Source: Pachyseris speciosa
Taxonomy: Eukaryota; Cnidaria; Anthozoa; Scleractinia; Pachyseridae
Assembly (NCBI GenBank): GCA_016490735.1
Contig: JAEMWC010000245.1
Coordinates: forward strand, 337,501-401,500
Length of the DNA: 64,000 bases
Direction of reading: 5' to 3'
How positions within the stretch are numbered: position 1 is the first letter of the stretch; the number at the start of each line of letters is the position of its first letter. Made by a program: the position numbers and the translations under genes. Of the stretch, positions 44,336 through 55,319 are shown in pieces. The notes under the pieces are model-generated. The model saw only the letters and a list, made by a program, of their open reading frames with translations, had not been told where the DNA came from and did no database searches.

Positions 44336-44530
44336 GTGACACTTAGTTCCATTCCGTGCCTTTTAAGTGGCATTTAGAAATGACTTGCTATTTATTAACT
44401 AGCTCTGTAGGTTTATGAGCTCTGCATCTATTTTGCTCAGCAAAACACAGCCATGTTAATTTCGCATTATCTTTTCCAACATGTGTTATGTAAACCCAGC
44501 TTTCATTGTTTTATTTCAGAAAGAGGGGGA

Positions 44531-44654
44531 TGTCATAGCACCCACGCATGTTGTACTAGCCGCATAGGCCTGGACTGCCTTGTTAAACATGTGGTCCACC
44601 ATGGCGGCCATGTTTGTTCAGTGTGGAATAAACTCACAAGTACATACTATTTCA
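44531..44654 (+). repeat. Gypsy right LTR
   Basis: 124 bp, TGTCATAGC...ATTTCA, similar to the left LTR with indels in the first 60 bp. Preceded by the purine tract AAGAGGGGGA. Confidence 0.75.
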
Positions 44655-44789
44655 CATTCTCTATTATTGTAATTAAGGCATAGTTTTTCACTAGCTACAT
44701 TGTATGGTCTATAGCTAGGTGTCCCCTATTAAGATGATTTATCAACATGTTAATAAAGTTTATTATTATTATTATTATTATTATTAGTC

Positions 44790-44907
44790 AAATGAAGAAT
44801 GATCCTCACAGTTGTGAATGCAATTTATCAATTGCGAAAAGAAGCCTGAAAAAAAAATCAGGACTTCAATGGGGTTTGAACCCGTGACCTTGGGATACCA
44901 GTACAAT

Positions 44908-44948
<41 letters not shown>

Positions 44949-45010
44949 AGGTCAATTGTCATTTGTGGGTTCATATGTGTCCGTGAAAGAGATGAGCGTG
45001 AATATTTGCA
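44790..45010 (-). repeat. tRNA-Thr-like repeat unit, single
   Basis: Contains an antisense tRNA-like body at 44862-44933, with the T-loop region GGTTTGAACCC read antisense and CTCTAACCAACTGAGC for the D arm. The flanks GATCCTCACAGTTGTGAATG and GGTTCATATGTGTCCGTGAA are shared with the array at 47.9-48.7 kb. It follows an ATT microsatellite at 44760-44786. Confidence 0.78.
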
Positions 45011-45228
45011 TTCGATGAAGGAGAACGCAACCTCTAATCTTGTGTTGCTTACCTCTGGCGTAAAGCCACGACGATTTGAGATTCTTTGAAATCCCTGAAA
45101 TTCCTATGGTTACTAAATTTGCACCCCCACATTTTTTTGCAGGGGCTTTTATGTAAAATGCGCAGTCTCAGTTTTTACAGCCTTGGCTTCATGTACGAAT
45201 GACTCGTTTTGGTAAATTGGGTTGTTGA

Positions 45229-47155
45229 ATGTGTATTTCCAGAAAATATCCATACCCCTACCAGGGAGGGAATTTTATTTAAGACCCCCCCACCTCCCCG
45301 GATTTTCCATTTTTTTCAAGAAAACAATAATCCCCCACCCCTGTGGAATTTCCAGAATTATTTAAAACACCCCCCAACCCCTCTGGAAAGTCTGCTTTCT
45401 AACAAGATAGTGTTGCAGACGTGAATGTTGAGGCAATATAATTATCGGTTTTCTGATTGAACAAAGATAAAACAGTTGTTTGTAAATTACCTTGATGGAC
45501 AGAAATATCTTTAGCGTCCCAGTTAGTCTCTTCTTATGGCCAAATTTTAAAAATCACCGCAAATTTCTTTGCAAATGCATTTGTCGCGAACAGAGATACG
45601 AAACAATCACAACTTTCAGCGATAAAAGATAAGTGCAATTAGAAGAACAAGTCCTATGCGTGCAGTACGAAATTCATTGCAAAGCATAAACTAGCAAGCC
45701 TTGCTTTTCTCGGACGGGAGAAAAGAAACTTGACAGTTAATCTTTGTTTTTCTTTCACACATACTGGTAGTTCAGGGGAAAATAAAATGTGAACAAAAGC
45801 TATCTTTCATTGAATAATAATAAAATTATTGCATTATGTGATGCCAGACGGTTTCAAGTTTTTTTTGACATATGCAAATTTCAGCACAGAAGACAAAATT
45901 TGTCCTTCCTCCAGTAAACTTCCAGTGGACTTTGCTGCTGTCATGAACATCTTCAGTCAATTTTAATTACACTAAAGACTTGTTTTTAAAATAGCAGGAG
46001 TTCATTCAGCAAAAGTTTCAGTACAAAATATTAGAACTGCGTAGTCCACGCTCGAGAATCTAATTCAATAATACTCTGGAAAGACTTTGCGGGAATCACA
46101 GCTTCAGTAAATGACGAAAGATTTTCGTTGGTTGAGGTTTTTACTGTAGTAAATAAATCAACTGACAGCTTTGCAAATACTTAGCGGATAAGCTTAATTC
46201 TTAGGCCCCGTTTATATGGAGAAAAGTTGTCCCGGGTAGAAGGGTTACCCGCCTACCCGAGCTACCCTGGGTGAGCCAATTTTTCCTACACTTCCTTACA
46301 AAACTTGGCGAACCATTTACATGAGTAACAAAAAGTTGGCTCGGCTAGAAGGGTGACCCTCCTAGCCGGGTCACCCTCTTTCGATGGTAGGGTCACCCTC
46401 CTAGCCGAGCCAACTTTTCTCCATATAAACACTTTGGCTCGCCTAGCCGGGTCAACTCGGTCAAGGTGAGACAATCAGAGCATGTGCGAGTGCTGCTGGC
46501 TCGGGCAAAAGGGTCAACTTTTTCTCATATAAACGCTCGCTAAAGTTGACTCGGCTGGGAGGGTGACCCTCTTGCCCGGGACAACTTTTCTCCATATAAA
46601 CGAGGCCTAAGTGTGTAAATTTCACATTTAACATTTCTTGTTTATAAATGCACGCGTGCTCATGGGAGCGCGACGTCGAATCAACTAATTTAATTATATA
46701 AATGTCTTTGCTCTAAATTTCTGAAGATTCCAGGTTCAATAGTATGATTTCCGAAACCTTGTTGAGTCCATATCAGAGGTAATTTAACTTGGTTTTTGCT
46801 GTTTCTCAGTCCTTGATTCTCATTTCTCAGTCCTCAATATGCGTATCTTGAAATGAAAGTTACCATTTGTGTGTTTACTTCACGCATATTCCTGCACTTC
46901 TAATACAAAGCATTTTCAAGAAAATTGTAAATAGTTTTCTTTCGTTTGTTTTTCACTGTTGTGTGTAAAATAATTAGGCCAACAGTTATTAGCGTTTTGA
47001 GAACGTTCGAGCAACCATCTGGAAAAAATCTAACCATTCAATCCCCCTCCTCTTCGGATTTTCCTGGGGCTTTGATCCCCGCTCCCCACCCCTCAGGAAT
47101 TTCCAATTCCCTCCGTGGTGGGGGTATGGATATTTTCTAGAAACACACCATGGGG
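45229..47155. mobile_element. DNA element with 14 bp flanking direct repeats
   Basis: The direct repeat AATTGGGTTGTTGA lies at 45215-45228 and 47156-47169. Inside are inverted ends with CTAGAAAATATCCATACCCC-type sequence: left CCAGAAAATATCCATACCCC, right inverse CTAGAAAATATCCATACCCC, then GAGGGAATT. The 1.9 kb has no transposase. A foldback element is nested at 46204-46607. The superfamily cannot be told from this. Confidence 0.68.
46204..46607. mobile_element. Foldback MITE (GGCC...GGCC ends)
   Basis: The ends GGCCCCGTTTATATGGAGAA and TTCTCCATATAAACGAGGCC are inverted copies bounded by TTA and TAA. The interior repeats CTAGCCGGGTCACCC and its complement several times, so the whole 404 bp can fold on itself. 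Confidence 0.75.
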
Positions 47156-47924
47156 AATTGGGTTGTTGACAGAATAAATTATAAATAATGTTGACAAAAC
47201 CTTTGGCAGAATTGCACAGTTGTTGAGAACTTTGGTATTTGGTGCCCTAGACATTTTTCAAGGCAAGTGAAATGAGTACTTCTTTCAAATCAGATGCTTT
47301 GTTCTTGAAAGGCATTATAGTCATGGACGTATGTACTGAACGAAATGTTCACATTTTTCCTGTATAGCATTAACATTTGTTCAAGGCTTGAGCCTTTCTA
47401 TGGCTACCTTCAGCCTACTTTGCCTTTTGGTTTGAAAATCTTCAATTTTTTTAAACAAATTTCGTTTTTGGATGTTTTGGTTTTCGAACTATAATTGTTT
47501 GGATTTGTTGCAGATTTTTGTAATTTATAATTTTACAGTGTTACGTTTTCATGATCAGTAGCACACTCATATCATCAAACGTGTGTTTCCTCACACATTC
47601 TATTCATGCTCATCGTCGATTGCCATACACATGTCAGCAGAGATGGCACATAATTTCGATTAAATTTTTAGTTGTAACTCATATCTTCGACTATCATAAG
47701 ATTTTTTTAGCAGTTTCAAACCTTCAGACTTCTTCGACTTTTGGTTTGAAAATCTTCGATTTCTATCCTAATCACCAACAACAAACTATCATTTATTGTT
47801 TCATAGACACCTTAAAGTCGTTACTATCTCCTTCGCTACCCCCTAACCTCTTGCAAACAACTGCCATCATTAACCATTGAACAGAAGTCGAACACACTCC
47901 CTAATCTGTGATTACTCCTAGTAT

Positions 47925-48080
47925 ATGAAATAAATCATATATGAACTGTGGAAATGAAATCAAAGGAAGAATGATCCTTCGTAGTTGTGAACGCAATTTA
48001 TGCAATTGCGAAAAGAAGCTTGAAAAAAATTCAGGACTTCAACAGGGTTTGAACCTGTGACCTTGTAATACCGGTGTGAT

Positions 48081-48112
<32 letters not shown>

Positions 48113-48310
48113 ATTGGGAACAGGTCAATTGTCATTTGTGGGTTCATATGTGTCCGTGAAAGAGATGAGTGTGAATATTATATGAAATAAATCATTATAT
48201 GAACTGTGGAAATGAAATCAAGTGAAGAATGATCCTGCAATTTATGCAGTTGCAAAAAGATCAGGACTTCAACGGGGTTTGAACCCGTGACCTCGCGATA
48301 CTGGTGCGAT

Positions 48311-48342
<32 letters not shown>

Positions 48343-48567
48343 ATTGGGAGCAGGTCAATTGTCATTTGTGGGTTCATATGTGTCCGTGAAAGAAATGAGT
48401 GTGAACATTATATGAAATAAATCATATATGAACTGCGGAAATGAAATCAAATGAAGAATGATCCTCACAGTTGTGAACGCAATTTATGCAATTGCAAAAA
48501 GAAGCCTGAAAAAAAATTCAGGACTTCAACAGGGTTTGAACCCGTGACCTTGCGATGCCGGTGCTAT

Positions 48568-48608
<41 letters not shown>

Positions 48609-48695
48609 AGGTCAATTGTCATTTGTGTGTTCATGTGTCCATGAAAGAGATGAGTGTGAATAATTATTATATGAAATAAATCACTATATACTGCT
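47925..48695 (-). repeat. Tandem array of three tRNA-Thr-like repeat units
   Basis: Three head-to-tail units of about 230-255 bp. Each has an antisense tRNA-like body (48034-48106, 48264-48336, 48522-48593) with A-box AGCTCAGTTGGTTAGAGCAT, anticodon-loop CCAGTAT or CCGGTAT (Thr AGT or GGT by position), B box GGTTCAAACCC and a 7 bp acceptor pairing GGCTTCA/TGAAGTC. Between bodies lie TCATTTGTGGGTTCATATGT and AATCATATATGAACTG-type flanks. The shared flanks show it is a repeat family, not a working tRNA cluster. Confidence 0.8.
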
Positions 48696-48699
48696 GATT

Positions 48700-49300
48700 T
48701 ATCCCAAATAGAACCAGAGAAGTTTACTTTTTCATTACGTGCCATGACACCTCAGAAGACAATAAGAGTTATCTGTAGGCAGAAAGCATTTCACTGTTTG
48801 AAGCATCAATTTATCCCAAGAAGAACCGGAGGAATATTTTTCCGGCACTAACCGTGACAGTATTGTGTTACCACTCATGTGCCAAACACATACACACGCT
48901 TGAACACTGAAAGAGCTGAAAAGCATGAAAATCAAATGGTCGCATCGGCTTCTCATGTTTTGCCATCGGAATACATTTCGTGTAAAGAAGCATTTAAACA
49001 TATAACAAGTGGTTTCATCAGTTTAACGGATGAGCATTTAAGTGAACATAAAAAATATCTTGTTGTCAAAAATTAATTGTGACATGACGCGGTCGCGGTC
49101 AACAGCAGTGAATACTCGATGAAAGGTTTTTGCGTGATTGAACAGTTCATCGTGTCAACCCCAATATGTTTTAAACCGAAATGTTTTAAAGCCAGTGCTA
49201 ACTTGGAAAGAATTTAACACAATAAACTTAGCTGGAAGAATGCATTGTAGGTATAATCTAAAATACTCAAGATGCTCTACCACACTATGTTACAAGCAAC
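48700..49300. other. No supported gene
   Basis: Short open frames only. The sequence near 48735-49075 has no repeats paired and no recognised protein. Confidence 0.45.
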
Positions 49301-49309
49301 GTTTCGTCA

Positions 49310-49672
49310 AGGGGTTTCAAAGTTTTCATAGCATAGGAAACCCGTTTGGATTGCCTTAAAACAATACAAAAAACCATTTGTAACTCTTTTGAAACCCATT
49401 GCAAATGCTTTTAAAAACCCTTTGGAAACCCTTTATAGAAACCCCGTTTCAAGGAGTTTCATAGCCTTTGAAAACACTTTGGAAACTCATTAGAAACCCT
49501 TTGTAAACCCTTTAGAAGCCCGGTTTCAGGACTTTGAAAACCTTTGGAAATGCTTTGCAAACTCTTCAGAAACCCTTTGGAAATCCATTGGAAACTCTTT
49601 AGAAACCCTTTGGAAACCCGGTTTTGGGAGTTTGAAACCCTTTGGAAACCCTTTTGAAACCCGGTTTCACCA
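49310..49672. repeat. Minisatellite of GAAACCCTTTGGAAACC-type units
   Basis: About 360 bp of variable 11-22 bp units based on TTTGGAAACCC, with longer registers containing CCCGGTTTC. The antisense frames spell repeated KGFQRVSN/KGLQRVS-type peptides, a by-product of the repeat. Confidence 0.85.
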
Positions 49673-49729
49673 AAATTGCCATGTGTCATAAGATGTGTTT
49701 TCGTATGGAGGGTCACAATTTGATTGGTT

Positions 49730-51040
49730 GATTGTAAGAGATTTAGTAACAGGTAAAGGAGCCTTGTAGAGCTTATATTATGGTTTTCAGAGCTTTACAA
49801 GAGTTTCACATCGGTCACGCTGCATTGTTATGATATGAATTATGATTATATCAGTGCTTGCGTTGTTGCCTCGTCGAAGAGCAAAAAAGGAGGAAAGTAT
49901 AATTCCTGAACTGACTAATCCTATAAAAGCAAACTCAAGAGAAATTGTAATTTGTAAAATGTTTATATCAAAGCAAGCACCGTGGAGATGTACCAAACAT
50001 GTAGGGTACTTTTATTTTACAGTCAAACCCATGAAAGATTCCTTTTACCGGTAGTCACTTCGATTCAATTCATTCATTCTCACTGTCTGCTTGCTTGTAA
50101 TTCTCGTTTCACCTCAAAAGACTGTAGAAAAGCTCTGCCCTATCTGATTTGAGATGGTTGGTGTGATGTCTTATTTTTACCGACCAAATGGACGTAGATG
50201 TAGATTTCAATTCATGTCAACACTTACATCCGGATGTAACACAATCACAAGAGTTTCGATCGGAGAGCAGTACTCAAACACTGAACATTTATTGGTCAAA
50301 TTCTGCCCAATTTGTTTTCAATATTTTTTTGTGACTGAGTTCAGCAACTAGCTTGCGATTATTCACTGTCAGACATGATCAATAATCGCGAGTTCCAAGA
50401 TGATTAATTGTAGAATTTAATTCACTTCAGAAAGGGCGCGCTTTCAGTTGAATTAATTTCAATCTGCATATATTACATTCCGCATAATTATGCCATGCCG
50501 CAAGTCATACCACATGCCATTCGGCAAACTCATTCCTCCTTTTACCCTCACCGTATAAATATGGCCAATGCAACCTTTCTTTTTTCCCTTCTCCGCCATA
50601 ACGCTGATATCTGTGGAACCACCAAGTACGTCATTTCTGGTGTAATCTGAGTGTTTGACTGAGCACAAGATGGCGACACTCGAAATCGGTCTAATGCAAA
50701 CTTTCCGGCCAGAAAAATCTTACATGGAGAAGGTTTCGGGCATTTCAAACCAGGTTTTTGGTTTAATAACGATATGAACAAACATATAAATCCAACTTGT
50801 TTTTTATTACATAGGCACTTTAAACTTGCTATCAAGAAGGTACAATTCAATTTCAGCTGCAATTGCTTTTGTGATGATATTTAAAAGTTGCTGCACATGT
50901 ACATATTCATTTTACCTATTTGTTTGTTCATTTAACTTCGGCATACTTTTTCCTATCTGTGATTTGAAGAGAAAAGATGTTTTCGTTCAGTTTAGTCAGA
51001 CATCTACCAAACCATTTTTCTCATTAAATTTGGTGACAAA
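49730..51040. other. No supported gene
   Basis: Host-type DNA with short unrelated open frames. I could not pair any terminal repeats. Confidence 0.45.
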
Positions 51041-51059
51041 TATGTGGCAAAGAAACCTC

Positions 51060-51350
51060 ACAGTATCTTTAAGGATAGTTAAAGATCTTCAAAGACCTGC
51101 AAAAGATCTTTAAAGATGAGGAACTTGAGGATCTTCAAAAGATTGCTAAAAAAACCTAGTTGTTAAGATCCTCAACGATTTGGTGATCAAAGATCTTGAG
51201 AGCATCTTGCAAAGATCCTGGTGAAGTTCAGTTGGAAGATTTTGGTAAGGATCCTTCAAGATCCCCAAGGATTCTTACGAGGATCCTTGAAGGATCTTCA
51301 TAGGGTCTTAAGCAGGATCCTACAAGGATCCTTGGAAGATCTTAAAAACT
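51060..51350. repeat. GATC-rich minisatellite, first locus
   Basis: Irregular units built on AAGATCTT, AGGATCCTT and GGATCTT, giving many GATC tetramers within 290 bp. The same words make up 56655-57130. Confidence 0.85.
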
Positions 51351-51764
51351 CACCTATCACCTTACCCAGTGACAACAAATTCCGATCATTTAAGTCTACC
51401 AAAGACATTATGTGAAGAAAAATGTTATTCTGTCCTTTGCCTTCTTTTTATCAGAGGAAAAAATCCCCCGAAATGGCTCATTTTCCACCATTCTGAATTC
51501 AAAAAGGAGCAATCGAAAGACTGGGAACTAACTAGCTTGTGATATCAACCTGGTATCTCATCCTCTCTCATCGTCAGATTATTCACTTGTCCCAGAGTCA
51601 GATTGACTTTCAGACATTTTGTCAGCCAGAATAGTGAAGACCTCAGGATTTTGCACTGAATCGATTATACAGTACCACTCTAAACTATTGCTCCAGTAGC
51701 AAGCGGTAAAACCTCGTCTTTGCTGATGTTGTTTGCTGCAAACCCACCCCAGAATCACTGAAAC

Positions 51765-51965
51765 CAGGCGAATTTGCCATGGTAATGCCTTGGTAATTCC
51801 TAATTTACCTATGGTAAAACTAAGACCCCCATTCACTAACAATTGAAAGAAACAAGAACTAGATGCAAATATGTCATTTCCACTTTCTTGTCAAACTTCC
51901 CACTTGAGTCTTCGTTTGTCTAATTTACCTATGGTAATTACGAAAACTAAGACCCCACTAGCATA
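51765..51965 (-). repeat. Inverted copies of the 125 bp repeat (two partial units)
   Basis: TAATTTACCTATGGTAAAAC and TAATTTACCTATGGTAATTA with AAAACTAAGACCCC are the reverse complement of the tandem units at 54707-55310, including the GACATATTTGCATCTAGTTC-type spacer. Confidence 0.75.
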
Positions 51966-52342
51966 TTGAAAGAAAAGGTTGATTCTTGATTTTAAACATA
52001 CCATTTGCTCATTAAGATGTTCTTTAGGTTAGGCACACATGGATTGTAGGGTGTGATAAAAGGCAATATCTTCTTGCACAGTTTTTGTTTTTGCTGGAGT
52101 GCTGACTTCTTGTCCGTAAATTTAACCTGCGAGGGTCTTATTAACCAGAAGATCTGGGTAGCCTCATACACGAAAACATGATTTGAAATCTCTTATATTT
52201 TCTTCAAAAAGAGTTTTCGAAGAACTGGTTCTTAAAAATCTAAGGGCTTCACCCTTGATATACCCTTTTCTGACGCCTGGGGCGTGGCAGGAAGAAAAAT
52301 GGGTATATTGGAATGTCTCAGTAAGTTTGAAATGCATTTTAA

Positions 52343-53592
52343 CCCTTCGACTCCCGATTTATTGCAATTTTTTCAATGAGTAAATTTTTGGTGATAATTA
52401 GTGTGGAGCACTAATCTTCTCCATATAAGGAGTTGCAATGGAAATAACTGTGGTCTTGTGACACTGTGGGCTCACTGTAAGGTGTGACATCATGCACATT
52501 AGCAGCCACGGCTGGCTTACCGAGTCAAGAAGCTTGATTCTGGGAAGTTTGCTGCTTTATAAGTGTTTTTTCGAGCCATTTTCCTCTGCAAAAGCCCCCA
52601 GGCTGGCAACGTTAAGCTGGAAAGTGGGTCAAGACAAACCTCTGAAAGAACCCAGAGGTGAGAGGTGGTTTCATGCTGACTGAGATGCCAAACTTGCTTC
52701 GTAGCCAATATGGCTGTTCACAATTGGAGCTGCCTCTCTTGTCATTTTGTGGAAGGACTCCAGGACCTACCAAGGCAATTTGGGCTAGTTTTGACTGGTA
52801 AAAAGATCAATTTGATTTGGAATATTTGGCTGGTAAGGCTGGGTGACCCGACACTTGTAAAAAACACTTTGAAGTAGGAAATTCAAGAGTTCTATGCTCA
52901 TGGAATGGTTGAATCTCCCTTAATTCATTTCAGGCATGAACGAGGCAACTTGAGACATGCAAGACTGGCTCCAATAAAATGGCTAAGGCCCGGTTGAAAC
53001 GTCGAACTTTTCATGCGCCAAATCAAATCATTTGATTCGGCACATGAGAAGTTTGACGTTTGAATCAATTAAATTCGACGAATTTGCTTTGGGTCTACCC
53101 AACTATTAAATGCGACCAGCTCGGTCGAATTTAATAGGTGGGTCAACCCAAATCAAATCGTCAAATTTAATTGATTCAAACGTCGAACTTCTCATGTGCC
53201 GAATCTAATGCATAATTATTTCAATGTATTTTCCGAAAAACATCAAGAGTCACATTCGACCTCTGAATCAATGCCGAATTTTAATTTATTTGGGTCAACC
53301 CAAATAGGCATTTGATTCGGCGCATGAAAAGTTCGACGTTTGAACTGGGCCTAAAGCGTGGCCTGCAGAAAAAGTGAGAGGAAAATTTCCATCCAGATAC
53401 CAAGGTCTGGCCTTACGGTTTGCTGTAAATGTAGAATTTTGATTTTTGGGAATGTTTTTGATTAACAAAGTTGGTAATGTAAATTGACCACTGTACAGCG
53501 ATTCAATTAGCTACTAGCTAATCGAATCCCTGTACGATGGTCAATTTACATTATCAACTCCGCTGATAAACTAAATTTTCGTGTTTCACTCC

Positions 53593-53628
<36 letters not shown>

Positions 53629-53924
53629 ATCACCTTTATTCATTTTTTGATTAACAAGTTGACCACAAAAATGTGTAATTTTTGGTGTAATTGTTCTTTG
53701 GTCAAAAGACTGGCATTTTGGGCTTTGTTGACAAACAAACAGTGCTATGCAGCGGAATTTGGGTATTGTTGTCGGTGTTTTGACTGTGATAATTGCAAAA
53801 AGCACCATTTAGTGCTATTTACACATTATTATGTCTTTCTGACAAAATTTGAACAAGAAATACATCATAAAATCAAAAGCGTACATTTGACGCCTATATA
53901 TAGGCGCCATTGGGAGTCAAAGGG
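52343..53924. mobile_element. TTAA-flanked element (piggyBac-like) with nested foldback
   Basis: TTAA at 52339-52342 and 53925-53928; ends CCCTTCGACTCCCGAT and, inverted, CCCTTTGACTCCCAAT. The interior includes a 93-codon cysteine-rich frame at 53647-53928 whose tail runs into the terminal repeat; I do not recognise it. Length 1,582 bp including the nested element at 52987-53351. Confidence 0.6.
52987..53351. mobile_element. Foldback MITE with TAA target duplication
   Basis: TAA at 52984-52986 and 53352-53354 encloses GGCCCGGTTGAAACGTCGAA and its inverted partner TTCGACGTTTGAACTGGGCC. Inner arms repeat CTCATGTGCCGAAT and AATTTAATTGATTCAAACGT. TAA duplication suggests a PIF/Harbinger-type origin. 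Confidence 0.75.
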
Positions 53925-54064
53925 TTAATGTCAAAGACAGAGTCTTTGTTGAATCTTTCACCTTTTTATGTTGCCTAGAAAATTTATTTCCTTCTCTGAT
54001 ATTTCAGCTGTTAATCTGATTGTAGGATGGCGCCTGTTTACTTTTATATTATTAACTTGATCTA

Positions 54065-54465
54065 TCACCTCCCTTTTAGTGTTTCACAAAGAGAACACGC
54101 CATCCATGTATCTTTACCACTTGTCTGAGTGGTTTTGTTCTACTTCTGTTAATTATTTCTGCAGACATACATTGTAAAGATGTTTGTGAAGGCAACACCC
54201 ATTTTTGTGCCCATCGCCGTTCCATGTGTTTGGAGATTGTCTCTCCCGTTAAATTGGAAGGAGTTCTACTGAAGTATAAGTCTTAGTTAGTAGTTCTCTA
54301 AGGGAGTGGGCTGGTATCGGAGTGTCATAATTATAGAACGCTTCATAACTTACCGTACATACAGTGTCTATTCCTTCTTCCTGTGGGATGTTAAAGTACA
54401 GGCTAGTGACATCTACTGAGACTACAATGAAAACGTAAAGCTTGTGGGATGTGGCTGGAGTGACA
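54065..54465 (-). pseudogene. Penelope-like element reverse transcriptase fragment
   Basis: On the minus strand the frame reads FIVVSVDVTSLYFNIPQEEG (motif A region), continues DTPIPAHSLRELLTKTYTS, and after frameshifts retains the NTWNGDGHKNG remnant of the THGTAMGTKMAVAFANIFM-type motif expected in Penelope elements. The upstream (right) end stops at the 20 bp inverted repeat that borders the ribozyme segment. Both ends are truncated. Confidence 0.75.
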
Positions 54466-54695
54466 AGGATACTTCACAAATTAAGTACCCACATATCAAT
54501 AAAACAAGAGCCTGAGCATTAGCTATGCCATGCTGATGAGGCCTAACAAGGCCGAAACAGCTGTCCATGGTTGCTAATGCTTGGGCTCAATCTTTGCTTT
54601 GGTAGATTTAAGGGGTAATGCCCGCTACCTTGTGGCCTTAGTGCCCTTAGAGTTGCTTCAGCTTACTTGATCACATTAATTTGTGAAGTATCCTT
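54465..54695. repeat. Ribozyme-bearing segment bounded by 20 bp inverted repeats
   Basis: AAGGATACTTCACAAATTAA (54465-54484) and its exact inverse (54676-54695) enclose the hammerhead. The related Penelope-derived sequence at 57544-57650 has the flanking words but lacks the central part corresponding to about 54475-54638, including the ribozyme. Confidence 0.7.
54508..54588 (+). ncRNA. Type I hammerhead ribozyme
   Basis: All core elements are present. CTGATGA lies at 54533-54539; stem II GGCCT/AGGCC with loop AACA at 54540-54553; GAAA at 54554-54557. The stem III strands ACAG/CUGU (54557-54564) are directly apposed without a loop, so they should pair between two molecules. The predicted cleavage site follows C54565, the H17 position. 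Stem I pairs 54508-54532 with 54566-54588 in two long helices split by an internal loop (TATG against TT), the usual place for the activating tertiary contact. Short stem III and type I topology match the hammerheads known from Penelope-like elements and animal retrozymes. It is on the strand opposite the neighbouring Penelope RT fragment. Confidence 0.9.
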
Positions 54696-54706
54696 AAGAA
54701 TCTTAA

Positions 54707-55310
54707 AGTCGTTAGTGGGGGTCTTAGTTTTCATAATTACCATAGGTAAATTAGGAAAACTAAGACTCAAGTGGGAATGTTGATAAGAAAGTAAAAATGA
54801 CATTATTTTGCATCTTGACTAGTTATTTTTTTCAGTCATTAGTGGGGGTCTTAGTTTTCATAATTACCATAGGTAAATTAGGAAAACTATGACCCAAGTG
54901 GGAATGTTGATAAGAAAGTAAAAATGACATATTTGCATCTAGTTTTTTTTTTTTTGAGTCATTAGTGGGGGTCTTAGTTTTTGTAATTACCATAGGTAAA
55001 TTAGGAAAACTCAAGGAAGGAAGACTCAAGTGGCACCTTTGACAAGAAAGTGGAAATGACAAAACAACAACAACAAAAAACTGGCTTTATTGTACCCATT
55101 ATTACATTATTTTCAGTTTAACTAAGAATTACAAAAATTTAAGTGAGTACTGGCTGCACCAAATAACCATGAGGGGCTAGGAAAGCAGGGCAGCCATAGT
55201 TTCGACAAATTTGCATCTGTTTCTTGTTTTCTTTCAATCGTTAGTGGGGGTCTTAGTTTTTGTAATTACCATAGGTAAATTAGGAAAACTAAGACCCCAC
55301 TGAAAACATG
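54707..55310 (+). repeat. Tandem repeat of about 125 bp with palindromic core (four units)
   Basis: Units start near 54711, 54836, 54958 and 55238. Each has GTGGGGGTCTTAGTTTT, ATTACCATAGGTAAATTAGG and AAAACTAAGAC, so GTCTTAGTTTTC and AAAACTAAGAC face each other around TACCATAGGTA. Spacers share GATAAGAAAGTAAAAATGAC. The fourth unit is separated by about 150 bp of unrelated DNA. Confidence 0.85.
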
Positions 55311-55319
55311 ACAAATAAA

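Larger units (their letters stand above)
38329..44654 (+). mobile_element. Gypsy LTR retrotransposon (degenerate, with insertions)
   Basis: Short LTRs at 38329-38457 and 44531-44654 share the ends TGTCA and TACATACTATTTCA and the internal GGCCATGTTTGTTCA. A primer-binding-like TGGTGTCAGAAGC follows the left LTR at once, and the purine tract AAGAGGGGGA precedes the right one. Gag, protease, RT and integrase occur in order on the plus strand. A non-LTR fragment (about 39985-41030) and other DNA interrupt it. No matching target duplication was visible. Confidence 0.85.

Noticed and set aside
38329..44654. Target site duplication for the Gypsy element
   Set aside because: Bases outside the two LTRs (GAACA and CATTC) do not match; boundaries may have decayed.
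47925..48695. CRISPR-like array (regular repeats with spacers)
   Set aside because: Units of about 240 bp with tRNA-like bodies in animal DNA; no short direct repeats with unique spacers.
53647..53928. Cys-rich 93-codon frame
   Set aside because: It lies wholly within a TTAA-flanked element and runs into its terminal repeat; no family recognised.
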